A stretch of DNA of 64,000 nucleotides from Lutimaribacter saemankumensis (GTDB lineage: Bacteria > Pseudomonadota > Alphaproteobacteria > Rhodobacterales > Rhodobacteraceae), in NCBI RefSeq assembly GCF_900100005.1, contig NZ_FNEB01000004.1:186001-250000 (forward strand), written 5' to 3'. The notes under the pieces were generated by a model. The model saw nothing but the letters and a program-made list of their open reading frames with translations, did not search any database and was not told the origin of the DNA. The translations under genes and the position numbers were made by a program. Positions 7,408 through 18,229 of the stretch are shown here, piece after piece. Every line of letters begins with the position of its first letter. The first letter of the stretch is position 1.

Positions 7408-8112
7408 TCAGGCCGCGGGGCGCGGGCGCGTCGTACGCTGTTCGATGCGCTTTTCGTGCTCGCCCTGGATCAGGCGGTGGACATAGATGCCGGGCAGGTG
7501 GATCGCATCGGCATCGAGCTCGCCTGGCTCGACGATCTCTTCGACCTCCATGATGCAGACCTTGCCGCACATGGCTGCCGGCGGGTTGAAGTTGCGCGCG
7601 GTCTTGCGGAAAATCGCGTTACCGGTGGTGTCGGCCTTCCATGCCTTCACGATCGACAGGTCGGCGAAGATCCCGCGTTCCAGGATATATTCCTGACCGT
7701 CGAAAACCTTGACTTCCTTGCCCTCGGCGATCTGCGTGCCCACACCCGTCTTGGTGTAAAAGCCCGGAATACCGGCACCGCCGGCGCGCATCCGTTCGGC
7801 CAGCGTGCCCTGCGGATTGAATTCCAGCTCAAGCTCGCCGGACAGGTACTGGCGCATGAATTCCGCGTTTTCACCCACGTAAGAGGACATCATCTTCTTG
7901 ACCTGGCGCGAGGCAAGCAGCTTGCCCAGGCCGAAATCGTCGACGCCGGCGTTGTTCGACGCAACGGTCAGATTCTTGACGCCGCTGTCAACGATCGCAT
8001 CGATCAGAAGTTCGGGGATGCCGCAAAGGCCAAAGCCGCCAGCAGCGATCAGCATGCCATCGTGCAACACACCGTCCAATGCGTCGGCAGCCGATTTGTA
8101 GACTTTCTTCAT
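7408..8112 (-). CDS. scoA: 3-oxoacid CoA-transferase subunit A
   Basis: 234 aa, first gene of the scoA-LOV-scoB unit. [10 protein letters not shown] near residue 26 is the signature of the alpha subunit of succinyl-CoA:3-ketoacid transferase, followed by the [11 protein letters not shown] segment. GAGGGAG upstream selects ATG 8112 over a start five codons earlier. It works with ScoB in acetoacetate and ketone-body use, possibly also mobilisation of polyhydroxybutyrate. The separation of A and B subunits by another gene is unusual. Confidence 0.92.
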   Translation of the reverse strand: MKKVYKSAADALDGVLHDGMLIAAGGFGLCGIPELLIDAIVDSGVKNLTVASNNAGVDDFGLGKLLASRQVKKMMSSYVGENAEFMRQYLSGELELEFNPQGTLAERMRAGGAGIPGFYTKTGVGTQIAEGKEVKVFDGQEYILERGIFADLSIVKAWKADTTGNAIFRKTARNFNPPAAMCGKVCIMEVEEIVEPGELDADAIHLPGIYVHRLIQGEHEKRIEQRTTRPRPAA

Positions 8113-8212
8113 TTGTGTCTCCCTCAAACCGTCGTTGGCTTTGTCATGCAGTCTGTGGGTGACGGTGTCAACGATTCCGCGGGCATCGCATGCCGTTGCA
8201 TACTTTCGGTAG

Positions 8213-10750
8213 TCAGCCCTTCTTGGCTGTCTTGCGGGTGGTTTTCTTGCGCCCGCCGCCCTTCTTGGCCGCCTTTTCGGCGATCAACTGCATGGCCTGC
8301 TCCATGGTCACGCTTTCGGGGTCGGTGTCCTTGGGCAGGGTGGCATTGATTTTCGCCCATTTGACATAGGGGCCATATCGTCCGTCCATCACGGCGACCG
8401 GTCCGCCTTCGTCGGGGTGATCTCCCAGTTCCTTGAGCGCCTTGGCGGCGGCGCGTCCGCGCCCACCGGGATTGGCCCGCTTTTCGGCCAGCAGTTCGAC
8501 CGCGCGGTTCATGCCGATCTCGAACACGTCAGCAGGATCTTTGAGGTTCGCGTAGACGGGCTTTGCCTCGTCCGGCAACTGGTGTGCCACATATGGCCCG
8601 TAGCGCCCGAAATTTGCGGTGATCGTGCCACCCTCGGGGTGGTCGCCCACGACGCGCGGCAGGCTGAGAAGGGTCAGCGCCTTTTCCAGCGTCATCTCGT
8701 CCGCGCTCCAGCCCTTGGGCAGGCTGGCGCGGTCGGGCTTCTTGTTCTCTTCGGTCGCTTCGCCGCGCTGGACATAGGGCCCGAACCGGCCCGAGCGCAG
8801 GCTGATTTCGTTGCCGTTTTCATCTTCGCCCAGCACCCGGTCACCGGATTCGGCCGCATCGCCGCCGATAGGCCGGGTGTAACGGCATTCAGGGTAGCGC
8901 GAGCACCCCACGAAACCGCCCGTGCGCGAGGTTTTCAGATGCAGTTGCCCCTCGCCGCAAAGCGGGCAGGCGCGCGGGTCGCCGCCATCCTCGCGCGGGG
9001 GGTAGAGCGTGGGGGCCAGCGCGTCGTCCAGAACATCCAGCACCTCGGTGATGCGCAGCTCCGAGGTTTCTGCGATCGCGGTCGAGAAATCGCGCCAGAA
9101 ACGCGACAGCAATTGCTTGTAGTCGATTTGACCTGCGCTGACCTCGTCGAGTTCGTCCTCCAGCGCGGCGGTGAAATCGTACTCCACGTAGCGGCGGAAG
9201 AAATTGGTCAGGAACACGGTGACGATGCGGCCCTTGTCCTCGGGGATCAGGCGGTTCTGTTCCTTGCGCACGTATTCGCGGTCCTGGATCGTCGTCACGA
9301 TCGAGGCATAGGTCGAGGGGCGTCCGATGCCCAACTCTTCCATCTTCTTGACCAGCGTCGCCTCGGTATAGCGCGGCGGCGGCTGGGTGAAATGCTGGTC
9401 GGGTGTGATCTGGCGCTTTTCGGCCTTTTCGCCCTGCATGATCTGGGGCAGGCGCTTGTCGTCGTCATCCACGACACTGTCGTCGCGGCCTTCTTCATAG
9501 ACGCGCAGGAACCCGTCGAACAGAACGACCTGCCCGGTGGCCCGCAGCCCGACCTGCCCGTCGCCACTGGCGATATCGACCGTCGTGCGCTCCAGCCGCG
9601 CGGCCTCCATCTGGCAGGCGATGGTGCGTTTCCAGATCAGGTCATAGAGCTTGCGCTGATCGGGGTCCGACAGTTTCAGCGCGGCGGCATCCTTTTTCAT
9701 TTCCGTGGGGCGGATACATTCATGCGCTTCCTGCGCGTTCTTGGCCTTGTTCTTGTACATGCGCGGGCTGTCGGGCACGTATTCGGCGCCGTAACGATCC
9801 TTGATCGCGTCGCGGGTCGCGTGCACGGCCTCGGGCGCCATGTCGATCCCGTCAGTCCGCATGTAGGTAATGTGACCCGCCTCATAAAGCCGCTGTGCCG
9901 CGCTCATCGTCTGACGCGCGCCCATGCCGAACTTGCGGCTGGCTTCCTGCTGCAGGGTCGAGGTCATGAAGGGCGCGGCGGGGTTCCGGCTTGCCGGCTT
10001 GGCCTCGACCGAGCTCACCGTCAGGTCGCGGCTGGTGATCGCCTGGACCGCCAGCTCGGCCTGGGTTTCGTTCTCGATATCGTAACGGTCAAGCTTCTTG
10101 CCGGCGAGGATGGTCAGCCGTGCCTCGTATTCCTGCCCGCGCGGTGTCGCCAAAAGCGCCTTGACGGTCCAGTATTCGCGGGGTCGGAATGCCTCGATTT
10201 CCATCTCGCGCTCGACGATCAGCCGCAGGCAGACCGATTGCACGCGTCCCGCGCTGCGCGCACCGGGCAGCTTGCGCCACAAGACGGGGCTGAGGTTGAA
10301 GCCGACCAGATAGTCGAGCGCCCGCCGCGCGAGATAGGCCTCGACCAGCGGGGCGTCGATGTCGCGCGGATGCTGCATCGCCTCGGTCACCGCGGCCTTG
10401 GTGATGGCGTTGAAGGTGACGCGGCGCACGTCGGTGTCCTTCTTGATGGCGCGGCGTTTGGTCAGCGCCTCTTTCAGGTGCCAACTGATCGCCTCGCCCT
10501 CACGGTCGGGGTCGGTTGCGAGGATCAGTTCGTTGTCGTTCTTGAGGGCCTCGGCGATGGCGCGCACATGTTTCTGGCTGTCACTGCCGACTTCCCATTT
10601 CATGTCGAAATCGTGTTCCGGGTCGACCGAACCGTCCTTGGGCGGCAGGTCACGCACATGGCCGTAGGACGCCAGAACGGTGTAGTTGGAACCCAGATAC
10701 TTGTTGATTGTCTTGGCCTTGGCAGGGGATTCGACAACAACGACGGGCAT
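8213..10750 (-). CDS. topA: DNA topoisomerase I
   Basis: 845 aa, close to the usual size for alphaproteobacteria. An N-terminal Toprim domain carries Glu7 ([12 protein letters not shown]) and the acidic triad of [10 protein letters not shown] (Asp80, Asp82). The active-site Tyr296 lies in HITYMRTDG. One four-Cys zinc element (CPLCGEGQ...GCSRYPEC) is followed by repeated C-terminal topoisomerase domains (three GRYGPYV or GRFGPYV motifs) and a Lys-rich tail. It relaxes negative supercoils. The start at ATG 10750 has AAAGGAAG upstream. Confidence 0.97.
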   Translation of the reverse strand: MPVVVVESPAKAKTINKYLGSNYTVLASYGHVRDLPPKDGSVDPEHDFDMKWEVGSDSQKHVRAIAEALKNDNELILATDPDREGEAISWHLKEALTKRRAIKKDTDVRRVTFNAITKAAVTEAMQHPRDIDAPLVEAYLARRALDYLVGFNLSPVLWRKLPGARSAGRVQSVCLRLIVEREMEIEAFRPREYWTVKALLATPRGQEYEARLTILAGKKLDRYDIENETQAELAVQAITSRDLTVSSVEAKPASRNPAAPFMTSTLQQEASRKFGMGARQTMSAAQRLYEAGHITYMRTDGIDMAPEAVHATRDAIKDRYGAEYVPDSPRMYKNKAKNAQEAHECIRPTEMKKDAAALKLSDPDQRKLYDLIWKRTIACQMEAARLERTTVDIASGDGQVGLRATGQVVLFDGFLRVYEEGRDDSVVDDDDKRLPQIMQGEKAEKRQITPDQHFTQPPPRYTEATLVKKMEELGIGRPSTYASIVTTIQDREYVRKEQNRLIPEDKGRIVTVFLTNFFRRYVEYDFTAALEDELDEVSAGQIDYKQLLSRFWRDFSTAIAETSELRITEVLDVLDDALAPTLYPPREDGGDPRACPLCGEGQLHLKTSRTGGFVGCSRYPECRYTRPIGGDAAESGDRVLGEDENGNEISLRSGRFGPYVQRGEATEENKKPDRASLPKGWSADEMTLEKALTLLSLPRVVGDHPEGGTITANFGRYGPYVAHQLPDEAKPVYANLKDPADVFEIGMNRAVELLAEKRANPGGRGRAAAKALKELGDHPDEGGPVAVMDGRYGPYVKWAKINATLPKDTDPESVTMEQAMQLIAEKAAKKGGGRKKTTRKTAKKG

Positions 10751-10953
10751 GCGGCTTCCTTTCGACTCGGCACTGGGGCTGTGGCGGCGGACCATGTGGG
10801 GTGCATGGCTCGTTTGTCAATGCGCCGTATCAGAGCATCGGCGTTCATCAAAACGGAAACCGACGGTATGCCGGGGTGCCGGGGCAGGTGGAAAGGACGG
10901 GGCAGGGCGCTGCGGGTTCCCGTGGCGACGGTCGCTTTGCTCGGAAGGTGTGT

Positions 10954-12108
10954 TCAGGTGGCGCGGGCAAGCAAACCGCCGGGGTGGCGCACGATCCGGC
11001 CCTCCAGTTCGAGGTCGGTCAATGCCGGGGCCACGGCCTGGGCCGGGGCCTTGAGGTCGCGGATCAGCTGATCCTCGGCCAACGGTGACGGCCCGAGCCG
11101 GTCGAGTATCAGGCCGTGCAGGGCCGCCGTTTCGCGCAGGCTGCGCTTTTGCGGCGGTGGGACGGGGATTTCGGTCTGGACGGGCGCGCTCTCGCCAAGA
11201 TGACGGTCGATGTCGCGGGCGGGCAGGGCCTCGATCACGTCTTCGGCGCGGCGGATCAGTGTCGCACCATCGCGGATCAGCATGTTGCATCCGGCCGCGC
11301 GGGCGTCGAACGGGTGGCCGGGCACCGCGAGCACCTCGCGCCCCTGGTCCAACGCATCGCGCGCGGTGATCAGGCTACCCGATTTCGCCGCGGCCTCGAC
11401 CACAACGACGGCGCGCGCCAGCCCCGAAATCAGCCGGTTGCGGCGCGGGAAATGCCGTGCCTGCGGCGTCAGGCCCATCGGTTGTTCCGACAGGCGCAGG
11501 CCCCTGGCGGCGATGTCTTCCGCAAGCGTGGTGTTTTCAGCGGGATAGATGATGTCCACACCGCCGGCCATGACAGCGATCGTTCCGGTTTCGACCGAGG
11601 CAAGATGCGCCGCGGTGTCGATGCCGCGGGCAAGGCCCGAAACGGTCACGAACCCCTGTTTGCCGAGGTCGAGCGCGAGCGCGCGCGCCATCCGGGTTCC
11701 AAGGGAGGACGCGTTGCGCGCACCGACCATCGCGATCCTGTCACGCGACAAAAGGCCGAGATCGCCCATCGCCCACAGGATCGGGGGCGGGTCGGACAGG
11801 TCAAGCAGCGCAGCGGGATAGTCGGGCGCTCCGACGCAGATCATTTGCGCCCCGGTCGCTTGCGCCTTGCGCAGTTCGGCCAGCGCGACTTCGGGCGGGC
11901 AGGGGGTGTAATCTTCGACACCGGCGGCGCGAGCGATATCTGGCAACGCTTCGAGCGCAGCCTGGGCCGAGCCGTGTTCCTTCATGAGGCGATAAAAGGT
12001 CGAAGGACCGACCCGCCGGGAGCGCAAGAGGCGAAGCCACGACACCCGCTCATCTTCCGTGGTGGGTGGGAGTGGGGGGTGAGTGGAAGGATGAAACTCT
12101 TCTGGCAT
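10954..12108 (-). CDS. dprA: DNA-processing protein DprA
   Basis: 384 aa. An N-terminal helical region (about 20-85) is followed by the Rossmann-like DprA/Smf domain with MVGARNASSLG, VSGLARGIDTAAH, GGVDIIYPAEN, FPRRNRLISGL and GSLITARDALDQGREVLAVPG. A C-terminal winged-helix-like domain (about 320-380) is present. DprA loads RecA on single-stranded DNA taken up during transformation. It stands alone between topA and tldD; no other competence gene is in the window. Confidence 0.95.
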   Translation of the reverse strand: MPEEFHPSTHPPLPPTTEDERVSWLRLLRSRRVGPSTFYRLMKEHGSAQAALEALPDIARAAGVEDYTPCPPEVALAELRKAQATGAQMICVGAPDYPAALLDLSDPPPILWAMGDLGLLSRDRIAMVGARNASSLGTRMARALALDLGKQGFVTVSGLARGIDTAAHLASVETGTIAVMAGGVDIIYPAENTTLAEDIAARGLRLSEQPMGLTPQARHFPRRNRLISGLARAVVVVEAAAKSGSLITARDALDQGREVLAVPGHPFDARAAGCNMLIRDGATLIRRAEDVIEALPARDIDRHLGESAPVQTEIPVPPPQKRSLRETAALHGLILDRLGPSPLAEDQLIRDLKAPAQAVAPALTDLELEGRIVRHPGGLLARAT

Positions 12109-12185
12109 CGCAACCTCGCCGTCTTACGGAATCATCTCTACCGCGCGGCTGGTTAATGCCGGGTAAACCCTGATCGACCGGAAAG

Positions 12186-12222
12186 AAAACCGCGCGGTTG
12201 GTGGGCCAAACCGCGCGGTTTC
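12186..12222 (-). terminator. Terminator after tldD built from two AACCGCGCGGTT palindromes
   Basis: Two copies of the 12-bp palindrome AACCGCGCGGTT (12188-12199 and 12209-12220) flank a 9-nt loop and can pair as one long stem. The minus strand continues TTTTCTTTCC. It ends tldD transcription before dprA. The same core, CCGCGCGG, is clustered at 59.2-59.4 kb. Confidence 0.8.
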
Positions 12223-12238
12223 CCTGCACGATCGGAAA

Positions 12239-13660
12239 TCAGGCCCCGGCGCCGCCCACGGTCAGACCGCCGATCATGACGGTCGGCTGACCCACGCCCA
12301 CCGGCACCCATTGGCCGGCCTTGCCGCAATTGCCCATGCCCGGATCAAGCGCCATGTCATTGCCAAGCGCGCGGATCTGTTGCAGCGCGGTCGCGCCGTC
12401 GCCGATCAGCGTCGCGCCCTTGACCGGCGCTCCGACCTTGCCGTTCTTGACGCGGTAGGCCTCGGTGCAACTGAAAACGAACTTGCCGTTGGTGATGTCG
12501 ACCTGACCGCCGCCGAACCCAACGGCATAGATGCCGTCCTTGAGGTCGGCCACGATGTCGCCGGGATCGGCATCGCCGCCCAGCATGTAGGTGTTGGTCA
12601 TGCGCGGCATCGGTGCATGGGCATAGCTTTCCCGCCGTCCGTTGCCGGTGGGTTCGACCCCCATCAGGCGGGCGTTCTGGCGGTCCTGCATGAAGCCCAC
12701 GAGAATGCCGTCCTCGATCAGGACATTGCGGCCGGACGGCGTGCCTTCGTCGTCGAAGGTGATAGAACCGCGCCTGTCGGGGATCGTGCCGTCATCCAGC
12801 ACTGTCACACCCGGCGCGGCGACGCGCTGGCCCATCAGCCCGGCAAATGCCGAGCTGCCCTTTCGGTTGAAGTCACCCTCGAGCCCGTGACCCACTGCCT
12901 CGTGCAGCAGGATGCCGGGCCAACCGGGGCCAAGCACGACGTCCATGATGCCGGCGGGCGCGGGTTCGGCGCGCAGGTTGACCAGCGCGATGCGCAGCGC
13001 CTCTTGCGCCTTGGCCTGCCAGTCTGCGGGATCGAGCAACCCGTCCAGCCCGACGCGCCCGCCTCCGCCGGCGGTGCCCTGTTCGCGGCGGCCCTGATCT
13101 TCGACGATCACGCTGACATTGACGCGGGTCATGGGGCGCACGTCGCGCATGTGCTGGCCGTCGGGTCGCAGGATTTCCACCTCTTGCAGAGATGCGGCGA
13201 TCGTCGCCGTGACCTGCACGACCCGCGGGTCGACGTCGCGCGCGAAGGCGTCGATGGCGCGCAGGGTCTCCAACTTGACGGGAAATTCCACCCCGGCGAT
13301 CGGGTCGGCATCCGTATAAAGATGCCGGTTCGTGGCTTGCGGCCCGGCGGCCAGCGTTCCACCGCCTTCACCCACCGCCAGCCGCGCCGTGGCAACTGCG
13401 CGGGTCAGCGCCGCGTCCGAGATTTCAGAAGAATGGGCATAGCCCGACACCTCGCCGCGGACGGCGCGCAGCCCGAATCCTTCGGTCGCGTCATAGCTTG
13501 CCGTCTTGACGCGCCCATCGTCGAAGACCAGCGCCTCGGCGCGGCGGCGTTCAAGGAAAAGTTCGCCGTCATCCGCGCCCGCCGTCGCCTCTTGCAGCTT
13601 TCTGAGGGCCGCATCGTGATCGAGCATCGTCTGGAACGGGCGGAAATCTGTATCGGCCAT
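12239..13660 (-). CDS. tldD: Metalloprotease TldD
   Basis: 473 aa. The zinc motif HEAVGHGLEGD with conserved flanks (GWPGILLHEAVGHG) and the C-terminal block with KFVFSCTEAYRVKNG and GATLIGDG identify the TldD subunit, which pairs with PmbA/TldE to degrade unfolded peptides and mature some microcins. The start at ATG 13660 has AAAGGCAG upstream; an open frame runs back to 13798 without one. PmbA is not in the window, which is usual since the two genes are often unlinked. Confidence 0.95.
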   Translation of the reverse strand: MADTDFRPFQTMLDHDAALRKLQEATAGADDGELFLERRRAEALVFDDGRVKTASYDATEGFGLRAVRGEVSGYAHSSEISDAALTRAVATARLAVGEGGGTLAAGPQATNRHLYTDADPIAGVEFPVKLETLRAIDAFARDVDPRVVQVTATIAASLQEVEILRPDGQHMRDVRPMTRVNVSVIVEDQGRREQGTAGGGGRVGLDGLLDPADWQAKAQEALRIALVNLRAEPAPAGIMDVVLGPGWPGILLHEAVGHGLEGDFNRKGSSAFAGLMGQRVAAPGVTVLDDGTIPDRRGSITFDDEGTPSGRNVLIEDGILVGFMQDRQNARLMGVEPTGNGRRESYAHAPMPRMTNTYMLGGDADPGDIVADLKDGIYAVGFGGGQVDITNGKFVFSCTEAYRVKNGKVGAPVKGATLIGDGATALQQIRALGNDMALDPGMGNCGKAGQWVPVGVGQPTVMIGGLTVGGAGA

Positions 13661-14015
13661 CGGTCTGCCTTTGTCCTGAAGCTTTGTGCCGGGCCGCTGC
13701 ACGTCGTGTGCCGGCCCGATTCCCTGTCGTTTCCTCATATAAGCCGTGCAAGCGGGCCCCGCCACCATATGGGTGCAGGCATCTTTCGCAGACGCCAAAG
13801 GGACATGCCGAATGCCTGTTTTTCGTGGCTTGTGAAGAGAGGCTCATTTGATCTATGTCAAAAAAAGCGTCCGTTTGCCGCAACCGAATATGTTGTCCGA
13901 TGTGACATAATGTGGTTCATGGCAGCGAATGAATGCCGGGATTCCGCCGTATACCACGCCAGGCGGGGTCTTTTGGGACCGAACAGAACGAACGATCAAC
14001 CGATCAGGGTGACAC
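13661..14015. other. Divergent intergenic region, tldD / ctaC
   Basis: 355 nt without a gene I can support. It contains a perfect FNR-type box at 13848-13861 and an AT-rich segment at about 13855-13925 that probably includes the ctaC promoter. The tldD promoter should lie near 13680-13760 but I cannot place it. Confidence 0.5.
13848..13861. promoter_or_regulatory. FNR/FnrL-type box TTGATCTATGTCAA upstream of the cytochrome oxidase operon
   Basis: The 14-mer matches TTGAY-N4-RTCAA in every specified base. It lies 155 nt before the ctaC start. FnrL-family regulators use such sites to switch genes with oxygen in Rhodobacterales, and aerobic oxidase genes are plausible targets. Whether it acts as operator or activator site depends on the unknown transcription start. 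Confidence 0.6.
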
Positions 14016-14858
14016 ATGCGACTTTTCTCTAGCCTTCTGGCCGCATCCGCAGCCTTTTCCGCCGCGCCTGCCTTTGCGCAGGAAGCGCTTGAAATCATTG
14101 GTAAGCCCAAGGAAGGCGGCATCGGCTTTCAGCCGGCCGCGACCGAGCTGGCGCGCGATCTGCAAGGGCTGGATGGCCTGATTCTTGTGATCATCACGGC
14201 GATCACCATCATGGTCTGCCTGCTGCTGCTCTACGTGATTTTCCGGTTCAACCGCCGGGTCAATCCGAACCCGTCGAGCTTTACGCACAATTCGCCGCTG
14301 GAAGTGGCGTGGACGATCGGTCCGATCGTGATCCTCGTCTTTATCGGTGCGTTTTCGCTGCCCGTTCTGTTCAAGCAGCAGGAAATCCCCGATGGCGACA
14401 TTTATATCAAGGTGACCGGCTATCAGTGGTACTGGGGCTATGAGTACACCGACCACGAATTCGGGTTCGAAAGCTTCCTGCTTGCACGCGAAGACCTGGA
14501 AGACCACGGGTATTCGCAGGACGAATACCTTTTGGCCACCGACACCGCCGTGGTCGTGCCTGTGGGCAAGACCGTCGTCATGGACGTGACCGCCGCCGAC
14601 GTGATCCACAGCTGGACGATCCCTGCCTTCGGCGTGAAACAGGACGCCGTGCCGGGCCGTATCGCACAACTCTGGTTCAACGCCGAAAAGGAAGGTGTCT
14701 ATTTCGGCCAGTGCTCGGAGCTGTGCGGCAAGGACCACGCCTATATGCCGATCACCGTCAAGGTCGTCAGCCAGGAAGCCTATGACGCATGGCTGAAGGG
14801 TGCGATTGCAGAATACGCGGGCAACCCCGCTTCGATCGACCTGGCCTCGGCCGAGTGA
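14016..14858 (+). CDS. ctaC: Cytochrome c oxidase subunit II
   Basis: 280 aa. A signal peptide (to AFAQ, residue about 22) and two membrane helices (about 53-75 and 98-120) precede a periplasmic cupredoxin domain. The CuA ligands are visible as His198 (VIHSW), Cys233, Cys237, His241 and Met244 in the [13 protein letters not shown] stretch. This is the aa3-type oxidase electron-entry subunit. It opens a five-gene operon with ctaB, a small gene, ctaG and ctaE; subunit I (ctaD) is absent, as in other Rhodobacterales where it is encoded elsewhere. Confidence 0.97.
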   Translation: MRLFSSLLAASAAFSAAPAFAQEALEIIGKPKEGGIGFQPAATELARDLQGLDGLILVIITAITIMVCLLLLYVIFRFNRRVNPNPSSFTHNSPLEVAWTIGPIVILVFIGAFSLPVLFKQQEIPDGDIYIKVTGYQWYWGYEYTDHEFGFESFLLAREDLEDHGYSQDEYLLATDTAVVVPVGKTVVMDVTAADVIHSWTIPAFGVKQDAVPGRIAQLWFNAEKEGVYFGQCSELCGKDHAYMPITVKVVSQEAYDAWLKGAIAEYAGNPASIDLASAE

Positions 14859-14920
14859 CGCAAGCCTGACCGGGATGCGCCCGCCAGCGCATCCCGCCGC
14901 GCCAGCCAACAGGACACGAC

Positions 14921-15859
14921 ATGAGCGACGCGACGATCAATTCGACGGTTCAGCAGCCCGAAGCGGGCTTTGGCGACTATGTTGCGCTGCTCAAGCCGCG
15001 TGTGATGTCGCTTGTCGTGTTCACTGCCGCAGTCGGCCTGCTGGCCGCACCTGTTGCAGTGCATCCGTTCATCGCCTTTTGCGCGATCCTGTTCATCGCG
15101 ATCGGGGCAGGGGCCTCGGGTGCGCTGAACATGTGGTGGGACGCCGATATCGACCGCGTGATGAAGCGCACCGCACGCCGTCCGGTTCCGGCCGGCAAGG
15201 TGACCGCAGACGAAGCGTTGTCGCTGGGCGTGGCGCTGTCGGTCATGTCGGTCATGATGCTGTGGCTTGCGACCAACTGGGTGGCCGCGGCGATCCTGGC
15301 CTTCACCATCTTCTTTTACGCCGTGATCTACACGATGTGGCTGAAGCGCTGGACGCCGCAGAACATCGTGATCGGCGGTGCGGCGGGTGCGTTCCCTCCG
15401 ATGATCGGCTGGGCTGTCGCGACGGGTGGTGTCAGCATCGAATCCGTGCTGATGTTCGCGCTGATCTTCATGTGGACGCCGCCGCATTTCTGGGCGTTGG
15501 CGCTGTTCATGAACTCGGATTACGAGAACGCGGGCGTGCCGATGCTGACAGTGACGCATGGCAAGCGCGTCACGCGCAACCACGTGTTCTTTTACACGCT
15601 GCTTCTGGCCGTGCTGGCCGTGGGTGCCGGGTTCACCGCGATCGGCGGGCCGATCTACCTGACGGTGGCGGTCGTCCTGAACGCGCTGTTCGTGCTGGGC
15701 GCCTGGCGCATCTGGCGGCGTGACGAGAGCCAGGCAGAGGGCGACAAATACGCGGTCGAGAAGAAATTCTTCCGCTTGTCGCTGCTGTATCTTTTCGCGC
15801 ATTTCGGTGCGATCCTCGCAGAGGCGGCGCTGCGCCCCTGGGGCCTGGGAGGCTGGTGA
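14921..15859 (+). CDS. ctaB: Protoheme IX farnesyltransferase (heme O synthase)
   Basis: 312 aa, UbiA-family prenyltransferase with about nine membrane helices. The first Asp-rich motif is [19 protein letters not shown], which binds the Mg-farnesyl diphosphate; a second conserved loop has [14 protein letters not shown]. It converts heme B to heme O, precursor of heme A for the oxidase. It follows ctaC by 62 nt within the operon. Confidence 0.96.
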   Translation: MSDATINSTVQQPEAGFGDYVALLKPRVMSLVVFTAAVGLLAAPVAVHPFIAFCAILFIAIGAGASGALNMWWDADIDRVMKRTARRPVPAGKVTADEALSLGVALSVMSVMMLWLATNWVAAAILAFTIFFYAVIYTMWLKRWTPQNIVIGGAAGAFPPMIGWAVATGGVSIESVLMFALIFMWTPPHFWALALFMNSDYENAGVPMLTVTHGKRVTRNHVFFYTLLLAVLAVGAGFTAIGGPIYLTVAVVLNALFVLGAWRIWRRDESQAEGDKYAVEKKFFRLSLLYLFAHFGAILAEAALRPWGLGGW

Positions 15860-15863
15860 GCGC

Positions 15864-16031
15864 ATGAGCTTTCGCGAGGAACATGAACTCCATGGCCGCC
15901 GCAAGGGCCGCAACATCGGTGTGGGGCTGACGCTTGCTGCGTTCATCTGCATTGTGTTCGGGCTGACGGTGGTCAAGGTGACCCGTGGCGATTTCGAACC
16001 GCCGCGTGGCCAGCAGGTGGAAGGGAACTGA
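15864..16031 (+). CDS. Small membrane protein of the cta operon
   Basis: 55 aa: a basic N-terminus ([11 protein letters not shown]), one membrane helix (about 19-38) and a short polar tail. It begins 5 nt after ctaB and ends 3 nt before ctaG, so it is translationally tied to oxidase biogenesis genes. Small single-helix proteins of this kind sit at the same place in other alphaproteobacterial cta operons; their function is not clearly established. It could be an assembly factor or a minor subunit. Confidence 0.85.
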   Translation: MSFREEHELHGRRKGRNIGVGLTLAAFICIVFGLTVVKVTRGDFEPPRGQQVEGN

Positions 16032-16034
16032 CGC

Positions 16035-16610
16035 ATGGCGATGGATCCGAAAACGAAAACCGTGGCGCAAACCGTGGGCGTCGTCTTCCTGATGGGCGGG
16101 CTGGCCTGGGTGTCGGTGCCGTTCTACGACTGGTTTTGCCGTGTCACCGGGTTTGGTGGCGTGACGGATGTTGCCGAAGCCGGGTCGGACGTGATCCTGG
16201 ATCAGACGATCAAGATCCGGTTCGACGCCTCGATCGAGCGCGACTTCCCCTGGGAGTTCAAGCCGCTCCAGCGCGAAATGGAAATCCGCATCGGCGAAAC
16301 CGGCCTTGCCTTTTACGAGGCCTACAATCCGACCGACCGCCCGATCGCGGGCTCGGCCAGTTACAACGTGGCCCCCTACGAAGCGGGCGGCTTTTTCACC
16401 AAGATCGACTGCTTCTGCTTTGAACAGCAGGTATTGCAGCCGGGCGAGCGCGTGGAAATGCCGGTGACGTTCTATGTCGATCCCGAAATCGTCGAGGATC
16501 GCGACGCAAAATACGTCCACCGGATCACGCTGGGCTATACGTTCCACGAAATCGACCTGCCCGAAGAGCAAGCCGCTCTGAGCGCGGGCGAAGACACAAC
16601 CGTTAACTAA
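16035..16610 (+). CDS. ctaG: Cytochrome c oxidase assembly protein CtaG/Cox11
   Basis: 191 aa. One N-terminal membrane helix (about 10-30) and a periplasmic immunoglobulin-like domain. The copper-binding CFCF motif (Cys126 and Cys128 in IDCFCFEQQ) and Cys35 in the FCRVTGFGG segment are all present. Cox11 delivers copper to the CuB site of subunit I. It sits between the small membrane gene and ctaE. Confidence 0.96.
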   Translation: MAMDPKTKTVAQTVGVVFLMGGLAWVSVPFYDWFCRVTGFGGVTDVAEAGSDVILDQTIKIRFDASIERDFPWEFKPLQREMEIRIGETGLAFYEAYNPTDRPIAGSASYNVAPYEAGGFFTKIDCFCFEQQVLQPGERVEMPVTFYVDPEIVEDRDAKYVHRITLGYTFHEIDLPEEQAALSAGEDTTVN

Positions 16611-16633
16611 GAAAAGCCAACGAGGGATACGCG

Positions 16634-17434
16634 ATGGCGCACGAAAAGAACCACGATTATCACATTCTGGCCCCGTCCCTGTGGCCCCTTCTGGGCGCGA
16701 TGGCGGGCTTCGTCATGCTGTTTGGCGCCGTCATGTGGATGCATGACAATGGGCCTTGGGTGTTCCTGATCGGCCTCGTTGGCGTGCTCTACGTCATGTT
16801 CGGCTGGTGGGCCGACGTTGTGGCCGAAAGCCAGGTGGGCGATCACACGCCGGTCGTCCAGATCGGCCTGCGCTATGGCTTTATCCTGTTCATCATGTCC
16901 GAGGTGATGTTCTTTGCCGCATGGTTCTGGAGCTTCTTCAAGCACGCCATGTACCCGATGGGCCCGCAAAGCCCGGCAGTCGACGGTGTCTGGCCGCCGG
17001 CTGGCATTGAAACCTTCGACCCCTGGCACCTGCCGCTGATCAACACGCTGATCCTGCTGTGCTCGGGCGCGGCGGCAACCTGGGCTCACCACGCGCTGGT
17101 TCATGAAAACAACCGCGAAGACATGAAATGGGGCCTTATCATCGCAATCGCGCTGGGCGCTATCTTCACGCTGTTCCAAGCCTATGAATACAGCCACGCG
17201 GCCTTTGGCTTCGCCGGCAACATCTACGGTGCGAACTTCTTCATGGCGACCGGCTTTCACGGGTTCCACGTGATCATCGGCACGATCTTCCTTTTCGTGT
17301 GCCTGCTGCGCCTGATGCGGGGCCATTTCACGCCGGAAAAACACGTCGGCTTCGAGGCCGCTGCCTGGTACTGGCACTTCGTCGACGTGGTGTGGCTGTT
17401 CCTGTTTGCCGCCGTTTACATCTGGGGCGGCTGA
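16634..17434 (+). CDS. ctaE: Cytochrome c oxidase subunit III
   Basis: 266 aa with seven predicted membrane helices. The family features [30 protein letters not shown] and the C-terminal [14 protein letters not shown] are visible. Subunit III stabilises the oxidase core and binds lipid. Last gene of the core cta run; surf1 follows after 108 nt. Confidence 0.97.
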   Translation: MAHEKNHDYHILAPSLWPLLGAMAGFVMLFGAVMWMHDNGPWVFLIGLVGVLYVMFGWWADVVAESQVGDHTPVVQIGLRYGFILFIMSEVMFFAAWFWSFFKHAMYPMGPQSPAVDGVWPPAGIETFDPWHLPLINTLILLCSGAAATWAHHALVHENNREDMKWGLIIAIALGAIFTLFQAYEYSHAAFGFAGNIYGANFFMATGFHGFHVIIGTIFLFVCLLRLMRGHFTPEKHVGFEAAAWYWHFVDVVWLFLFAAVYIWGG

Positions 17435-17483
17435 GGCACCTGCCTTTGCGGTTGAAATCCACCGCGTAAACCGACAGAAAGCA

Positions 17484-17507
17484 GGGCGCGCCGGGAAGGC
17501 GCGCCTT
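17484..17507 (+). terminator. Hairpin between ctaE and the SURF1 gene
   Basis: A perfect 8-bp repeat GGCGCGCC (17485-17492 with 17498-17505, 5-nt loop) followed by TTGTGCGTTT. The weak T-run suggests partial termination, lowering SURF1 expression relative to oxidase subunits. Confidence 0.5.
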
Positions 17508-17542
17508 GTGCGTTTGAATGGACCCGTCCGAAAGACCCCGCG

Positions 17543-18223
17543 ATGCAGCGTATCCTTGTCCCGCTGATTTTCGGCCTTGCCGGCGTCGCCGTGCTGGTCG
17601 GCCTTGGCACCTGGCAGGTGCAACGGCTTGAATGGAAGCGGGGCATCCTGAACGATATCGAGGCGCGGATCGCAGCCGATCCCGTGACCTTGCCCGCCGA
17701 TCCCGACCCCGAGGCCGATCGCTATCTGCCGGTGCGCGTGACCGGGCGAATAGGTGACCAAGACCCGCTGCGCGTCCTGGTCAGCCAGAAACAGGTTGGC
17801 GCCGGTTACCGGCTGATATCGGCGCTGGACACCGATCAGGGCCGCGTTCTGCTGGATCGTGGTTTCATTCGGGTGGCAGATGCGATCCCGCCCGCGCCCG
17901 GAGGCCCGGTGACGGTGACGGGCAACCTGCACTGGCCGGATGACCGCAACAGTTCGACCCCCGAAAACGACGTCGCGGGCAACACCTGGTTCGCCCGCGA
18001 CGTGGCGCAGATGGCCGGGGTTCTGAACACCCGGCCCCTGCTGGTCGTGGTGCGCAGCGTGTCGCCCGCCGACAAGGGCGTGACGCCGTTGCCCGTCGAC
18101 AGCAGCGGCATTCCGAACGATCACCTCGAATATGCGATCACATGGTACTCGCTCGCCCTGATATGGGCGGCGATGACCGGTTATTTCCTATGGCGCAACC
18201 GGCGCCCCAAAGCTGAAGGCTGA
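17543..18223 (+). CDS. SURF1 family oxidase assembly protein
   Basis: 226 aa with one membrane helix at each end (about 5-22 and 195-213) and a periplasmic middle domain. LGTWQVQRLEWK near the first helix and the LLDRGFI motif are SURF1 signatures. SURF1 helps insert heme A into subunit I. Its location directly after ctaE fits that role. Confidence 0.93.
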   Translation: MQRILVPLIFGLAGVAVLVGLGTWQVQRLEWKRGILNDIEARIAADPVTLPADPDPEADRYLPVRVTGRIGDQDPLRVLVSQKQVGAGYRLISALDTDQGRVLLDRGFIRVADAIPPAPGGPVTVTGNLHWPDDRNSSTPENDVAGNTWFARDVAQMAGVLNTRPLLVVVRSVSPADKGVTPLPVDSSGIPNDHLEYAITWYSLALIWAAMTGYFLWRNRRPKAEG

Positions 18224-18229
18224 GGGCTG

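Noticed and set aside
8417-11071. Very long open frame (884 codons) antisense to topA
   Set aside because: It mirrors topA codon structure, has no ribosome site or recognisable domain, and topA is complete on the other strand.
12311-14032. Long plus-strand frame opposite tldD
   Set aside because: Shadow of tldD; it also runs through the ctaC promoter region and has no motifs.
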